Assembly: GCA_963847715.1 (NCBI GenBank)
Contig: CAWKAZ010000011.1
Coordinates: forward strand, 124,001 to 188,000
Length of the DNA: 64,000 nt
Reading direction: 5' to 3'
From: Acidiflorens sp963847715
Lineage (GTDB): Bacteria > Acidobacteriota > Terriglobia > Terriglobales > Acidobacteriaceae
Shown: piece after piece, positions 24,615 to 33,717 of the stretch
Layout of the letters: each line of letters opens with the position of its first letter
Position numbering within the stretch: position 1 is the first letter of the stretch
Notes under the pieces: generated by a model
Database searches by the model: none
What the model was told of the DNA's origin: nothing
Seen by the model: only the letters and a program-made list of their open reading frames with translations
Made by a program: the position numbers and the translations under genes

Positions 24615-26783
24615 TCAAGGCTGCCAGTCGAGCGCGTAAATTTCCGGGCTGCCGATGTTGCGCGTGACCAGCAGCGAATCGTCCGGACCCAATCCCGTCC
24701 ATTCTCCGTTCGGCCCCCACAGCCGGCGGATATCTTTCAGGCTGGCGATGCGCTCCAGGCGGTGATCGGCAATGCGTACACGGAAAAATGCGGGATCCTC
24801 TGTCAGAATCGAATCAAAATAGAGGTATTGCCCGTCATGCGACCAACTTGGAAATCCGATCCCCAATCGTGCCAGTTCGGCCCACTGTTGATTTGTGCGA
24901 TCAAACAGCATCAGCGCTTGCGAGTCTGTCGTGAGTGCGGCAATGTAACGTCCGTCGGGGGACCAGCGCGGCGAGAATAGATTTTCTGCTCCCGGAAGAG
25001 CGAAGACTTTCTGGGTCTCCAGATCGAGAACGCTGATCTTGTTGCTCGTCGCCCCGAGGTCGCTCATCGCCAGCACGATCGACTTGCCGTCCGGTGACCA
25101 ACTTGGATCAAAACCAGCCGTCGCTCCGGGAATGAGTTCGCGCAAACCCTGTCCGTTCGCTGCGACTAGATAGGCCCGCCAATCTGTGTTCAGCGTTCTC
25201 GCCATGAATACGATCTGACTTCCGTCGGGAGACCAGCGTGGCAAGGCTGCTTCCATCACGCTGGGATCGCTCAATTGAACGCGGTCAGTTCCGTCGATCT
25301 TGCTCGACCAAAGCGTGAACTCGGGAACCGAAACATAGGCAACGCGGTTGCCGTCCGCGGAGAATGCCAGGTCCTCTGCGGAAACACCACCCAGATACGG
25401 TTGGAACGATCGCCCGTCATAGCGCAGCACCTCGGATCGCGGCAACCCACCCATGGCGAAGATCCGCTTCCCGTCCTTGGAAGGAACAGGCAACCAGAAA
25501 TCCAGGGGGCCGTTCGTCAATTGCACGGGCTTAGGCGAAGGCTGAAGCCACGAGCGTCTCTCCGGAAGCGCCCACAGGCTTGTCCTGCCTTCACGAAAAC
25601 TGGCAAAGAGAAAATATTTCCCGTCGGGTGTCCACTGCCCGCAGCATTCGTGAGGGGTATTGCTCCAGCCCGGAAGTAGAGGGTGAGGATGGCTCCCATC
25701 GCTGTTGAGTTCCCAGAACTCGGTGAAGCCAGTTTTCGTGTCCTCGAGGTTTACCCGGATTTTCCGCCCATCCGGAGAAACCCGGGCGGCGACAATGTGC
25801 GCCCCAAGGGTGGCAAGCTTTCTGGCACCAGATCCGTCTGAGTTCGCCTGGTAAAGATCAGCCTCATGGGCGTAGAGCAGACTGCGCCCATCCGACGCCC
25901 ACCCTGCGGCATCACTCGAGACCGTCCCCAGCGGCCGCAGCGAGCCTGCCGGCAAAGGCATAAGCCATACGGCACTTTCTTTGTTTGTGCCATCAAATGC
26001 GCTGATCAGGAGAGACGAGCCATCGGGCGCGATATCGCCGAGAAAGGTATTCTGGAACGGAGTTGGAATGACCAAGCTGTCGCCTCCGGAAACGGAAACC
26101 TCGGCCAGCACGATGCGGTCGTTGTCCGCCGCCTGGAAATAGAGCCTCCGGCCGTCGGTAGCCAACGCGCCCAGTTGATGAACAGCAGTCCCGCCGCTGG
26201 TGATCTGCGTGAATCCGGTGATTCGGGGGAACGGCCTTAGCGTCCGCTTAAAGACGATGAGACCGAGGACGAGGACCGCAAGGCACACGGTCGCGATGAC
26301 TGCCAGACGTTTCCCAGACGTGAACCTGGTCTCAACGGAGCGGTCAGTATCAGTGGATCCTTCGCCCTCGGCCTGTGAATTCCGGATTGTTGCCGAATGG
26401 ACGCCGTTATGGCGAGCAGCCGCCCCTCCGCCATTCGTCCCCGAAACCGGCGCGATGAACCGGTAGCCCCTGCGGTACAGAGTCTCGACGAATCGCGGAT
26501 TATCGGATTCATCGCCCAGCGCCTGCCGCAACTTCTTGACGGCGCCGTTCAGGCTTAGATCGAAATCCACAAAAGTGTCTGCCGGCCACAGGCGGGCCTG
26601 CAATTCTTCACGGGTGACGATCTCCCCCGGACGCTCCAGCAACACGGCCAGCACCTGAAAGGGCTGTTCATGCAGTTTGATCTTGACCCCGGACTTGCGC
26701 AGTTCGCGGGCCTGCAAATCAACTTCGAAGAGTCCAAACTGCACGGTATTCGGGTTTACCGCGGGGCGTTCCATCCAAGCCAT
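24615..26783 (-). CDS. winged-helix DNA-binding / PD40 beta-propeller membrane protein
   Basis: 722 residues. The N-terminal OmpR/CadC-type winged helix (about 14-110: FGLFEVDLQARELRKSG, LLERPGEIVTREELQARLW, VETLYRRGYRFIAPV) is followed by a membrane span (about 146-168). A periplasmic TolB-like propeller then shows PD40 repeats such as RWSPDGSQIVFMAR, SWSPDGKSIVLAMSD and RWSPDGRYIAALTTD. The build resembles CadC-type one-component regulators that sense outside and bind DNA inside. The family is expanded in Acidobacteriota; ligand and targets are unknown. ATG 26774 is an alternative start. Confidence 0.85.
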   Translation of the reverse strand: MAWMERPAVNPNTVQFGLFEVDLQARELRKSGVKIKLHEQPFQVLAVLLERPGEIVTREELQARLWPADTFVDFDLSLNGAVKKLRQALGDESDNPRFVETLYRRGYRFIAPVSGTNGGGAAARHNGVHSATIRNSQAEGEGSTDTDRSVETRFTSGKRLAVIATVCLAVLVLGLIVFKRTLRPFPRITGFTQITSGGTAVHQLGALATDGRRLYFQAADNDRIVLAEVSVSGGDSLVIPTPFQNTFLGDIAPDGSSLLISAFDGTNKESAVWLMPLPAGSLRPLGTVSSDAAGWASDGRSLLYAHEADLYQANSDGSGARKLATLGAHIVAARVSPDGRKIRVNLEDTKTGFTEFWELNSDGSHPHPLLPGWSNTPHECCGQWTPDGKYFLFASFREGRTSLWALPERRSWLQPSPKPVQLTNGPLDFWLPVPSKDGKRIFAMGGLPRSEVLRYDGRSFQPYLGGVSAEDLAFSADGNRVAYVSVPEFTLWSSKIDGTDRVQLSDPSVMEAALPRWSPDGSQIVFMARTLNTDWRAYLVAANGQGLRELIPGATAGFDPSWSPDGKSIVLAMSDLGATSNKISVLDLETQKVFALPGAENLFSPRWSPDGRYIAALTTDSQALMLFDRTNQQWAELARLGIGFPSWSHDGQYLYFDSILTEDPAFFRVRIADHRLERIASLKDIRRLWGPNGEWTGLGPDDSLLVTRNIGSPEIYALDWQP

Positions 26784-27021
26784 CCTGCTCGTTGTTGCTT
26801 AATGTTCGTGAGTGTACACCGAAAAACGTTTCCTGCCCCTGTGCGCTCCGAATCACATTTGCCCCGGAACCCTTTGTTCTTAGCTTCTTAGCCGCTCACT
26901 TTCATACCGCGATCGAGTCATTGTCCATCCATTGTTCTGCTCATTTACGAAAGGCAAATTGAGCGTCAGTTCCGCCGTATCGCCCTTCCTCAGCCAGCCG
27001 GAACTCAAAGGAGAAACGACA

Positions 27022-27435
27022 ATGAAAAAACAGGCCCTCCAACTTGTGGCGCTTTGCTTGTTGTTAGTGTTCACCATCGCCCGCGGCCAAGCCCAATCAA
27101 TCACCGTCAAGGTGCCGTTTAACTTTCTGATTTCCAACAAGACATTTCCCGCAGGTCTATATTCCGTGTCCGCGACGGGCAACAAGTTCACCCTGCAGGA
27201 TTCGAGTGGCAAGCCGATCCTTTTCGGAATCGCGAATCAAGTCAGCGGACGCCGTGTCAACGATTACGGTCAGTTCGTCTTCCATTGCTACGACGATCTC
27301 TGTTTCCTGGCAGAGTTTTGGACGCCCACCCGGGAAAATGGTAGCCAGCTGTTGCCATCCAGGTACGAACTGGAGTTGGCTAAGCACGGAAAAGGAACGG
27401 AGTTTGCGCTGCTGGGGGCGCCTCCGAAGCGCTGA
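27022..27435 (+). CDS. small secreted protein of unknown function
   Basis: 137 residues. Signal peptide to about residue 24 (RGQAQ), then SITVKVPFNFLISNKTFPAGLYSVSA and a strand-rich remainder with two Cys (FHCYDDLCFLAEFW) that could form a disulfide. It is a family of about 130-150 residues that I know from acidobacterial genomes as secreted hypothetical proteins. AAGGAG at 27008-27013 fixes ATG 27022. It is divergent from the winged-helix/PD40 gene. Confidence 0.75.
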   Translation: MKKQALQLVALCLLLVFTIARGQAQSITVKVPFNFLISNKTFPAGLYSVSATGNKFTLQDSSGKPILFGIANQVSGRRVNDYGQFVFHCYDDLCFLAEFWTPTRENGSQLLPSRYELELAKHGKGTEFALLGAPPKR

Positions 27436-27436
27436 A

Positions 27437-27466
27437 GCAGGGGGGCACAAGGGGGTGCCCGCTACT
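27437..27466. repeat. possible third REP-like element
   Basis: GGGCAC-aaggg-GGTGCCCGCTAC lies between convergent genes. Read on the minus strand it starts GTAGCGGGCA, like the CGGGCA/TGCCCG elements at 9450 and 14553. The similarity is partial. Confidence 0.35.
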
Positions 27467-29174
27467 TCGCTTCGTAGACCGTCCTGCCGCCGACGACCGT
27501 CCGCAGAACCTTCGTCTCTCGGATTTTCGGCGGCAGAGCCGCGGTGATGTCCTGGTCGAGCACGACGAAGTCGGCGACCATGCCGGGCGCGAGTTTCCCT
27601 TTCTGTTTCTCGGCGAACTCGGCGAAGGCGGCGCCCGTTGTATAGGCGGCGATCGTCTGCTCGATGTTCAGCTTTTGCGCGGGATAGTAACTTTTCTTTC
27701 CGTCTTCGCTTTCCCGGGTGAGCGCCGCATAAATGCCGCGAAAGGGCGTGACCGGTTCTACGGGATAATCGGTACCAAAAGCCAGCACGACGCCACGGCG
27801 TAGGAACTCCGCCCAAGCGCAGGAGTTGGCCGCGCGCTTCGGACCCAGGCGCGCCTCGGCCCAGTTCATATCGGTTAGGAGGTGACTAGGCTGCATCGAC
27901 GCAATCACCTTCAGCTCCTTGAAGCGTAAAATCTGCTGCGGCGTCGTGACTTGAGCGTGCTCGATGCGCAGACGATAATCCGTGCCGCCGTCCGCGGCCT
28001 TCACTTTACCGTCCTTGGCGGCCTTCTCCGCTTCCGCAAACGCGTCTAATGCCATCTGGACGCCTTTGTCTCCGATGGCGTGGAATCCGATCTGATAGCC
28101 GGCGAGCACGCGCTCCTTGGTCATCGCATTCAGCTTGGCCACATCGTACTGCGGGATGCCGCTGTTTTTCGGATCATCGGTGTAGGGTTCGAGCAGAGCA
28201 GCGGTCTTGGAGCCTAGCGATCCATCCATGAAGCCCTTGAGCATGCCGGTGTGCAGCATGTTGTCGGATGCGGGATGCGAGTTGCGTTTGCTGTTCAGGT
28301 CTTCGAGCGATTCGTCAAACGGTAGCCACTCGGAAATCCTCGCGGTCAGCTTTCCATCAGTTTCAAGCTCTTCGTAAATCTCAAAGTCTTCCCACTGGGA
28401 AAAATCCTGCGCGGAGGTGATCCCGTGACTCGCCATATCTTCAAGAGCGAGCTTGATGGCTTCGGTTCGCTTTTCATGCGTGGGCTTGGGAATCACGCTC
28501 TGCATTAAGTCCTGCGCCTTCTCACGCAGAATGCCGTTAGGCGTCCCCGAGTCGTCGCGGTCGATCTTGCCGCCCTCCGGATCTTTGCTGGCCACGGTCA
28601 CACTCGCCAGTTGCAAAGCCCGCGTGTTCGCGACACCGATGTGCCCGTCCACGCGTTCGAGATATACCGGATGTTTGCCGCTTACCTCGTCGAGGTCCCA
28701 GCGCGTGGGCACGACTTTGACCGGCCACAGAGTCTCGTCCCAGCCTTCGCCCACGACCCAGTCTCCGGGACCAGCCGCATCACACTTGGCCCGCAGGCGA
28801 TCGCGGAATTCGTCGAGAGTCTTCGAGCCGACCAGATTGACGTTCATCTTTTCCAACCCGGCGCTCGCCAGATGCATGTGCGCGTCATTAAAACCGGGCA
28901 TGACGAACCGGCCGTCCAGATCGACAATCTTCGTGTCCGGGCCTTTCATTTTCATTACTTCGTCTCGAGCGCCAACGGCGACGATGCGGTCTCCGATAAT
29001 GGCCAGCGCCTCCGAACGTTTACCTGCTCCGAGCGATGCAGTGGTGTCCACCACTCCCGTGTAGATATTGCCGTGGGTAAAGATCACGTCGGCTTTGGGC
29101 TTCGATGGTGCGCTCTGCGCCGATACTCCGGACGCTACGGCCAACAGCAGGATGGGCGCGATTTTCGTTATCAT
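27462..29174 (-). CDS. secreted amidohydrolase (YtcJ-like)
   Basis: 570 residues with a signal peptide (1-19). Amidohydrolase_3 domain: the metal-binding DAHMH (about 99-103), GEGWDETLWP, ERVDGHIGVANTRAL, GFMDGSLGSKTAALLEPY, FHAIGDKGVQMAL, RIEHAQ and GTDYPVEPVTPF, then the returning beta-sandwich with ADFVVLDQD. Such enzymes hydrolyse amide or ester bonds; the substrate is unknown. Its ATG overlaps the stop of the M20 peptidase gene (ATGA), so the two are translationally coupled. Confidence 0.9.
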   Translation of the reverse strand: MITKIAPILLLAVASGVSAQSAPSKPKADVIFTHGNIYTGVVDTTASLGAGKRSEALAIIGDRIVAVGARDEVMKMKGPDTKIVDLDGRFVMPGFNDAHMHLASAGLEKMNVNLVGSKTLDEFRDRLRAKCDAAGPGDWVVGEGWDETLWPVKVVPTRWDLDEVSGKHPVYLERVDGHIGVANTRALQLASVTVASKDPEGGKIDRDDSGTPNGILREKAQDLMQSVIPKPTHEKRTEAIKLALEDMASHGITSAQDFSQWEDFEIYEELETDGKLTARISEWLPFDESLEDLNSKRNSHPASDNMLHTGMLKGFMDGSLGSKTAALLEPYTDDPKNSGIPQYDVAKLNAMTKERVLAGYQIGFHAIGDKGVQMALDAFAEAEKAAKDGKVKAADGGTDYRLRIEHAQVTTPQQILRFKELKVIASMQPSHLLTDMNWAEARLGPKRAANSCAWAEFLRRGVVLAFGTDYPVEPVTPFRGIYAALTRESEDGKKSYYPAQKLNIEQTIAAYTTGAAFAEFAEKQKGKLAPGMVADFVVLDQDITAALPPKIRETKVLRTVVGGRTVYEAK

Positions 29175-30421
29175 TCTCCAACTCCCGACAGTGTCAGCAT
29201 TGTAAGCAGAATGCGCCTCAGTCCGAGCTCACGTCCATTACAGTCGAACCATTCTTGCAACGTGTGAGCGCCGCCCCCGGAGCCTCCGCCGCCGATGGCG
29301 ATGGCCTCGCGGCCGAGGGAAAGAGGAATGTTCGCGTCGGTCGAGGCTCGCTGCACCTGCGCCGTATTTCCCAGCTGCGCATCGACGGCTCGAATGACTT
29401 TCAGCAGGCGCGCATCCGGCGGCAATTCGCCGGCCGGACGATTTCCAATCTCCACGAATTCGCTTTGCACAGTTTGCGGCTTTCTGGTTTTCTGCTGCGC
29501 CGCCGCCAGATTTTCGACGGCTACGGCCTGCTCGAGCGCGAGGCGCAGGCTGCTCTCCAGGCGGTCAATCTCCGACATGGAAGTCGAGCGGAGATCCACG
29601 CGCATGCTGGCAGATTCCGGTATCGAGTTTACTGACGTTCCGCCTCGAATTACGCCCACGTTGAACGTAGTTTTCGGCGACGCCGGAACCGGCGTTTGAC
29701 TGAAGATTTCGATGGCCCGGGCGAGCACGAGAATCGGATGCGGTACGCCGAAGTCGCTCCATGAATGGCCTCCTGGTCCGCGCACGATGACTTCAAAGCG
29801 GCGGCTGCCGAGGGCTTCCGCGACTACCGTGTCAGCGCCCGCGCCATCGACGATCACGCTATAGGCAATCGCGTCGCGCCAGCGCGGCGTCGCGAATACG
29901 TGGCGCATGCCTCGCAGGTCACCTTCTCCTTCTTCTCCGACGTTTCCAATGAACACGAAGGGCATGCCGTGCGAAATACGGGTTCGGCTCAAAACGCTCG
30001 CAACCGCCAGCATGGCGGCGATGCCTGCACCGTTATCGGAGACTCCCGGTCCATACAACCGGCTGCCCTGCTGCCGGATGTTCAACGAAGTCGCGGCCGG
30101 AAATACGGTGTCGATGTGAGCGCTCAGCGCAACAAAGCGGCTGCCGAAGCCGGGGCGAACACCGAATACGTTGCCAACGTCATCCACCTGCACTTCGCTC
30201 AAGCCTATTTCTCGGAAGCGGTCGGCTAGCCATGCGCCGCGTGCTGCTTCTCCGAAAGGAGGCGCGGCCACACGCGTTGCCTCCATCTGCCAGAGCGCGA
30301 ACTGGGATTCTTGCCCTCGAAAGCTTTCGAAAGCGGTGCGCACTTCGGCCGAACCAGCTAGCCGCGCGACTTCCTGCTGCACTGAGGGGTATGAGGCTCC
30401 CACTTGCGGAATTGACTCCAT
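29171..30421 (-). CDS. M20-family metallopeptidase
   Basis: 416 residues. Zinc-ligand motifs of M20 peptidases are in place: SAHIDTVFP (about 100-108), GPGVSDNGAGIAAML with the metal-bridging Asp, NVGEEGEGDLRGMRH with the catalytic Glu, and a C-terminal GGGGSGGGAHTLQEWF. A dimerisation lid lies in between (RGPGGHSWSDFG). It is the first gene of a two-gene operon with the secreted amidohydrolase. No signal peptide is seen, so it is probably cytoplasmic. Confidence 0.9.
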   Translation of the reverse strand: MESIPQVGASYPSVQQEVARLAGSAEVRTAFESFRGQESQFALWQMEATRVAAPPFGEAARGAWLADRFREIGLSEVQVDDVGNVFGVRPGFGSRFVALSAHIDTVFPAATSLNIRQQGSRLYGPGVSDNGAGIAAMLAVASVLSRTRISHGMPFVFIGNVGEEGEGDLRGMRHVFATPRWRDAIAYSVIVDGAGADTVVAEALGSRRFEVIVRGPGGHSWSDFGVPHPILVLARAIEIFSQTPVPASPKTTFNVGVIRGGTSVNSIPESASMRVDLRSTSMSEIDRLESSLRLALEQAVAVENLAAAQQKTRKPQTVQSEFVEIGNRPAGELPPDARLLKVIRAVDAQLGNTAQVQRASTDANIPLSLGREAIAIGGGGSGGGAHTLQEWFDCNGRELGLRRILLTMLTLSGVGE

Positions 30422-30590
30422 GCTTTGCGCTTATCTTATAACGTGGAGCAATGCTGTGACATAGTCTGCTCCTGACACCGCTCAAACTAACTTGGCGGCC
30501 CTGCCGCGAGCACACTATTTGCGTTCATTTTGATAGACTGATTGGCGACTCCTGATCTCCCTCGTTGTCCCCATCCCTAGGAGGCTCGTC

Positions 30591-32201
30591 ATGAAAACCG
30601 GACTCAAAGTTGTTGGCATTGTTGTAGCCCTTCTGATTGTCATTGCCATCGCCCTTCCGTTCCTGATCAACGTCAACAGTTTCCGCCCACAGATTGAGTC
30701 GAACCTCGGTTCGGCGCTGGGACGGCCGGTGAAAGTCGGCAATCTAGGCCTGAGCATCCTCTCCGGCAGCGTGGAAGCCAATGAGCTTTCCATTGCCGAT
30801 GATCCGAAGTTCAGCAACTCGCCGTTTATCCAGGCGAAGTCGCTGCAGGTAGGCGTCGAACTGATGCCGCTTATTTTCAGCAAAACTCTTAACGTCACGC
30901 GGCTTCTCATTGACCATCCGCAGATCACTTTGCTGCGCAATCGCGAAGGAGTCTGGAATTTTTCGTCGTTGGGCAATTCTTCCGCTTCATCAGCGAAACC
31001 AGCTGACAAGTCTGCCTCTAGCGCGCCGGCAAACGTAACCGTCGCCAAGCTTGACCTCACCGACGGAGTCATCACGGTTGGTTCGATGGCCGGCAAGCGG
31101 AAGCCGATTTCGTACGACCAGGTCAATGTGGCGGTCCGCAATTTTTCGTTCACCAGCGCCTTCCCCGTAGTCGCCTCGGCCCGCCTGCCTGGTGGAGGCA
31201 GTTTGAAGATCGACGGTAGCGCTGGTCCGATCAATTCGACCGATACTTCGCTAACGCCGGTCGAAGCGAAGGTGAACCTGACCAGGCTCGACCTCGCGCA
31301 GTCGGCACTCGTCGACCCGGAGCTGGGTATCACCGGCTCCGCTGATTTCGACGGCACACTCGCTTCGGACGGCCATGTCGCCAAAGCCACCGGGACGTTG
31401 AAGGCCACGTCCTTGAAACTGGTTCCCAAGGGCTCTCCCGCCGGGGTACCCGTCCAGCTTGTCTTTACGGCCGAGCACGACCTGACGAACGAGTCTGGAA
31501 AAGTCATGCAGGGCGACGTGTCTATCGGCAAGGCATTGGCCAAGCTCACCGGCACATATGATATGAAAGGCGAGACGACCTCCGTCCATACCAAACTGGA
31601 CGGACAAGGCATGCCTGTCGATGACCTGGAGGCGATGTTGCCGGCCCTCGGCGTCATTCTTCCCAGCGGCTCGAAGCTCAAGGGCGGAACGCTTTCAGTC
31701 CAACTCGACTCGGCCGGACCGCTCGACAAGTTGGTTTCCACCGGTTGGATCAAGATGAGCAACGCCTCGCTTGCTAACTTCAATCTGGGATCAAAATTGT
31801 CAGCGATCTCCGCGCTCACCGGCAAGCAAACCGGCAATGACACCACCATTCAGAACTTCAGTTCGGATGTACGCTACGCACCCGATGGCACGCGTCTCGA
31901 CAAGATCAACCTGGTAGTCCCGGCACTTGGAACTGTCACCGGCGCAGGCACGGTAAGCCCTAATAATGAGCTTGCCTTCAAAATGGTGGCCAACCTGGCG
32001 GGAGTCGGCGGCGATCTCACGAAGGCCGCCGGCATGGGATCCAGTGGCATTCCCGTGGCCATTGGGGGCACAACTTCGAATCCGACCTTCATGCCGGATA
32101 TGAAGGGCCTGATGGGCAATCAACTCAAAGGGCTGATACCCGGAGGCAAGACCAGCCCACTCGGCGGCCTGGGTGGCCTTTTCGGCAAGAAGAAACCGTA
32201 A
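30591..32201 (+). CDS. AsmA-family protein
   Basis: 536 residues. One N-terminal membrane span (residues 6-27: LKVVGIVVALLIVIAIALPFLI) is followed by NVNSFRPQIESNLGSALGRPVKVGNLGLSILSGSVEANELSIADDP, the AsmA signature. A beta-strand-rich body of repeating half-strands follows, with a Gly-rich C-terminus (LGGLGGLFGKKKP). AsmA-like proteins are now considered bridge-like lipid transporters between the membranes. AGGAGG precedes ATG 30591. The gene stands alone and is divergent from the M20 peptidase. Confidence 0.88.
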   Translation: MKTGLKVVGIVVALLIVIAIALPFLINVNSFRPQIESNLGSALGRPVKVGNLGLSILSGSVEANELSIADDPKFSNSPFIQAKSLQVGVELMPLIFSKTLNVTRLLIDHPQITLLRNREGVWNFSSLGNSSASSAKPADKSASSAPANVTVAKLDLTDGVITVGSMAGKRKPISYDQVNVAVRNFSFTSAFPVVASARLPGGGSLKIDGSAGPINSTDTSLTPVEAKVNLTRLDLAQSALVDPELGITGSADFDGTLASDGHVAKATGTLKATSLKLVPKGSPAGVPVQLVFTAEHDLTNESGKVMQGDVSIGKALAKLTGTYDMKGETTSVHTKLDGQGMPVDDLEAMLPALGVILPSGSKLKGGTLSVQLDSAGPLDKLVSTGWIKMSNASLANFNLGSKLSAISALTGKQTGNDTTIQNFSSDVRYAPDGTRLDKINLVVPALGTVTGAGTVSPNNELAFKMVANLAGVGGDLTKAAGMGSSGIPVAIGGTTSNPTFMPDMKGLMGNQLKGLIPGGKTSPLGGLGGLFGKKKP

Positions 32202-32220
32202 AGACAGCATCACGGTTGGA

Positions 32221-32240
32221 CCCGGCGCTTAAGCGCCGGG
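32221..32240. terminator. perfect palindrome after the AsmA gene
   Basis: CCCGGCGCTT-AAGCGCCGGG is a perfect 20-base palindrome 19 bases after the AsmA stop, followed by CTATTCTT. It is placed between convergent genes and may terminate the AsmA transcript, though the T-tract is short. Confidence 0.45.
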
Positions 32241-32307
32241 CTATTCTTCGCCGATGCCTTTTGGTCCCGCGTCCCACCACATTGGTCGCGAGACCGCCTC
32301 GCCATGT

Positions 32308-33693
32308 CTACGTGCGGAGCTTGGCTGCCCTTGCCGCCGCTCCGGCAAATCCCAGGGTTGGGTTCTGGAAGTTTGGCAGGTTCGGGAAGATCGACGGCAG
32401 ATCCGCAGGCTGCACGCCGAACCATTGTGCGAGCGTCGCGCCGTATTGATCGAGGGATGTCGTCGGAATCCAACGTCCTTCGGTCGTCGCATCGTCCGGA
32501 CCACCAAGCGCCTGCGTCGGGAAGGCTCCATAGAAGTCTCCACCCGCAATCGCTCCGCCCATGATCAGGTGATGGCTGCCCCATGCGTGGTCGGTGCCGG
32601 AGGTGCTGTCAGGCAGGAATGTCCGTCCGAAATCGGAGAGCGTGAACGTGCTCACTTGCGGCGCCACTCCGATTTCCACCGTCGCCTGGTAGAAGGCATT
32701 CATACACTGGCTGAGATCCTGATAGAGATTGTTCTGCTGGTTCAACTGATCGCTGTGTGTGTCGAATCCGTTGGTAGACACAAAGAAAATCTGACGCGGC
32801 AATCCGAGCGCTGCCCGCACCTGGATGATTTGCGCCACCTGCTGCAACTGTCCACCGAGATAGCTCTGCGGAAACGGCGTGTGGAGCGCAGCTCCCTGTG
32901 CAATTGCGGCGGCCAAGGTCTTCCCGTCCTGGATCGCGTTCGACGTTGTCGTGCTGGCGGCTTGAATGAGCGACACGCCAGTGTCAAAGGTAAGCAGGCT
33001 CTGCAGCGCTGCTAGTCGGGAGTTGTCTTCGCTCGAACCATAGAAGCCGGACAGCGGCTTGGTGGGGTCTCCACTGGATTCGATGGATCGAACCACTAAT
33101 CCCTCCGCAAATACGTTGCTGCCGGCCAGCGAGATCAGAACCGGGAAATTCCCGCCGTAAATCGACTGAATCTTGTCTGCCAGCTTCCCTCCCCATCCGA
33201 CCTCGGCGAATGTGTTGAGAGTCGCGGTCTGCATCTGCTGTTGTTGATCGGCATGCGAAAAAAGGTTCTGCGGAACGGTGGCCTGCCCCTGAATGAATTG
33301 GTCGCGCGTGGTCGGCTGCACCAGCGTCCCAGCATTCGCCAGCAGTGCCATCTGGCCCTGGTTGAACAAAGCCTGCACCTCGGCGAGCTTCGGATGGAAG
33401 CCGTAGGGCACGCCGAGACTCTTCGGCGTCACCGGCAGCAACTGACCCTGAGAAAGTGCGAGGCCGGCGCGGATCTTCGCGTAGTTCGCGTAGTCGCTGG
33501 GGTTGAGCGGGACAATAAGATTGTTGGCATCGTTACCGCCGAAAAGAAAGATGCAGACCAGCGCCTTGTAGTCCTGCTGCGTTTGCGCAAGGGCGTTGAC
33601 CAGTCCGAAACGGCTGAAACTGGCCGCGGCCACCCCAGCCGCCGCAGTGCAGCAGGTCGTTTTCAAGAAACCGCGTCGTGACGTGCGAGGCAT
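32308..33693 (-). CDS. DUF1501 protein, Tat-exported (copy 1)
   Basis: 461 residues. Twin-arginine signal SRRGFLKTTCCTAAAGVAAA at the N-terminus, then the DUF1501 body: FLFGGNDANNLIVPL (instead of the more common RGGADG), GFHPKL, DTHSDQLNQQ and LSDFGRTFLPDS...TDHAWGSHHLIMGG. The family is related to the alkaline-phosphatase/sulfatase fold; its function is not known. It lies 24 bases after a DUF1800 gene, and the two families are regularly paired. GGAGG precedes ATG 33693. Confidence 0.9.
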   Translation of the reverse strand: MPRTSRRGFLKTTCCTAAAGVAAASFSRFGLVNALAQTQQDYKALVCIFLFGGNDANNLIVPLNPSDYANYAKIRAGLALSQGQLLPVTPKSLGVPYGFHPKLAEVQALFNQGQMALLANAGTLVQPTTRDQFIQGQATVPQNLFSHADQQQQMQTATLNTFAEVGWGGKLADKIQSIYGGNFPVLISLAGSNVFAEGLVVRSIESSGDPTKPLSGFYGSSEDNSRLAALQSLLTFDTGVSLIQAASTTTSNAIQDGKTLAAAIAQGAALHTPFPQSYLGGQLQQVAQIIQVRAALGLPRQIFFVSTNGFDTHSDQLNQQNNLYQDLSQCMNAFYQATVEIGVAPQVSTFTLSDFGRTFLPDSTSGTDHAWGSHHLIMGGAIAGGDFYGAFPTQALGGPDDATTEGRWIPTTSLDQYGATLAQWFGVQPADLPSIFPNLPNFQNPTLGFAGAAARAAKLRT

Positions 33694-33717
33694 AATTCCT
33701 CCCGGTTGCCGATGAGA

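Noticed and set aside
30515..31849. Leftward frame of 444 codons opposite the AsmA gene
   Set aside because: Low-complexity Ser/Pro/Leu composition typical of a shadow frame; the AsmA gene has a strong ribosome-binding site and family motifs.
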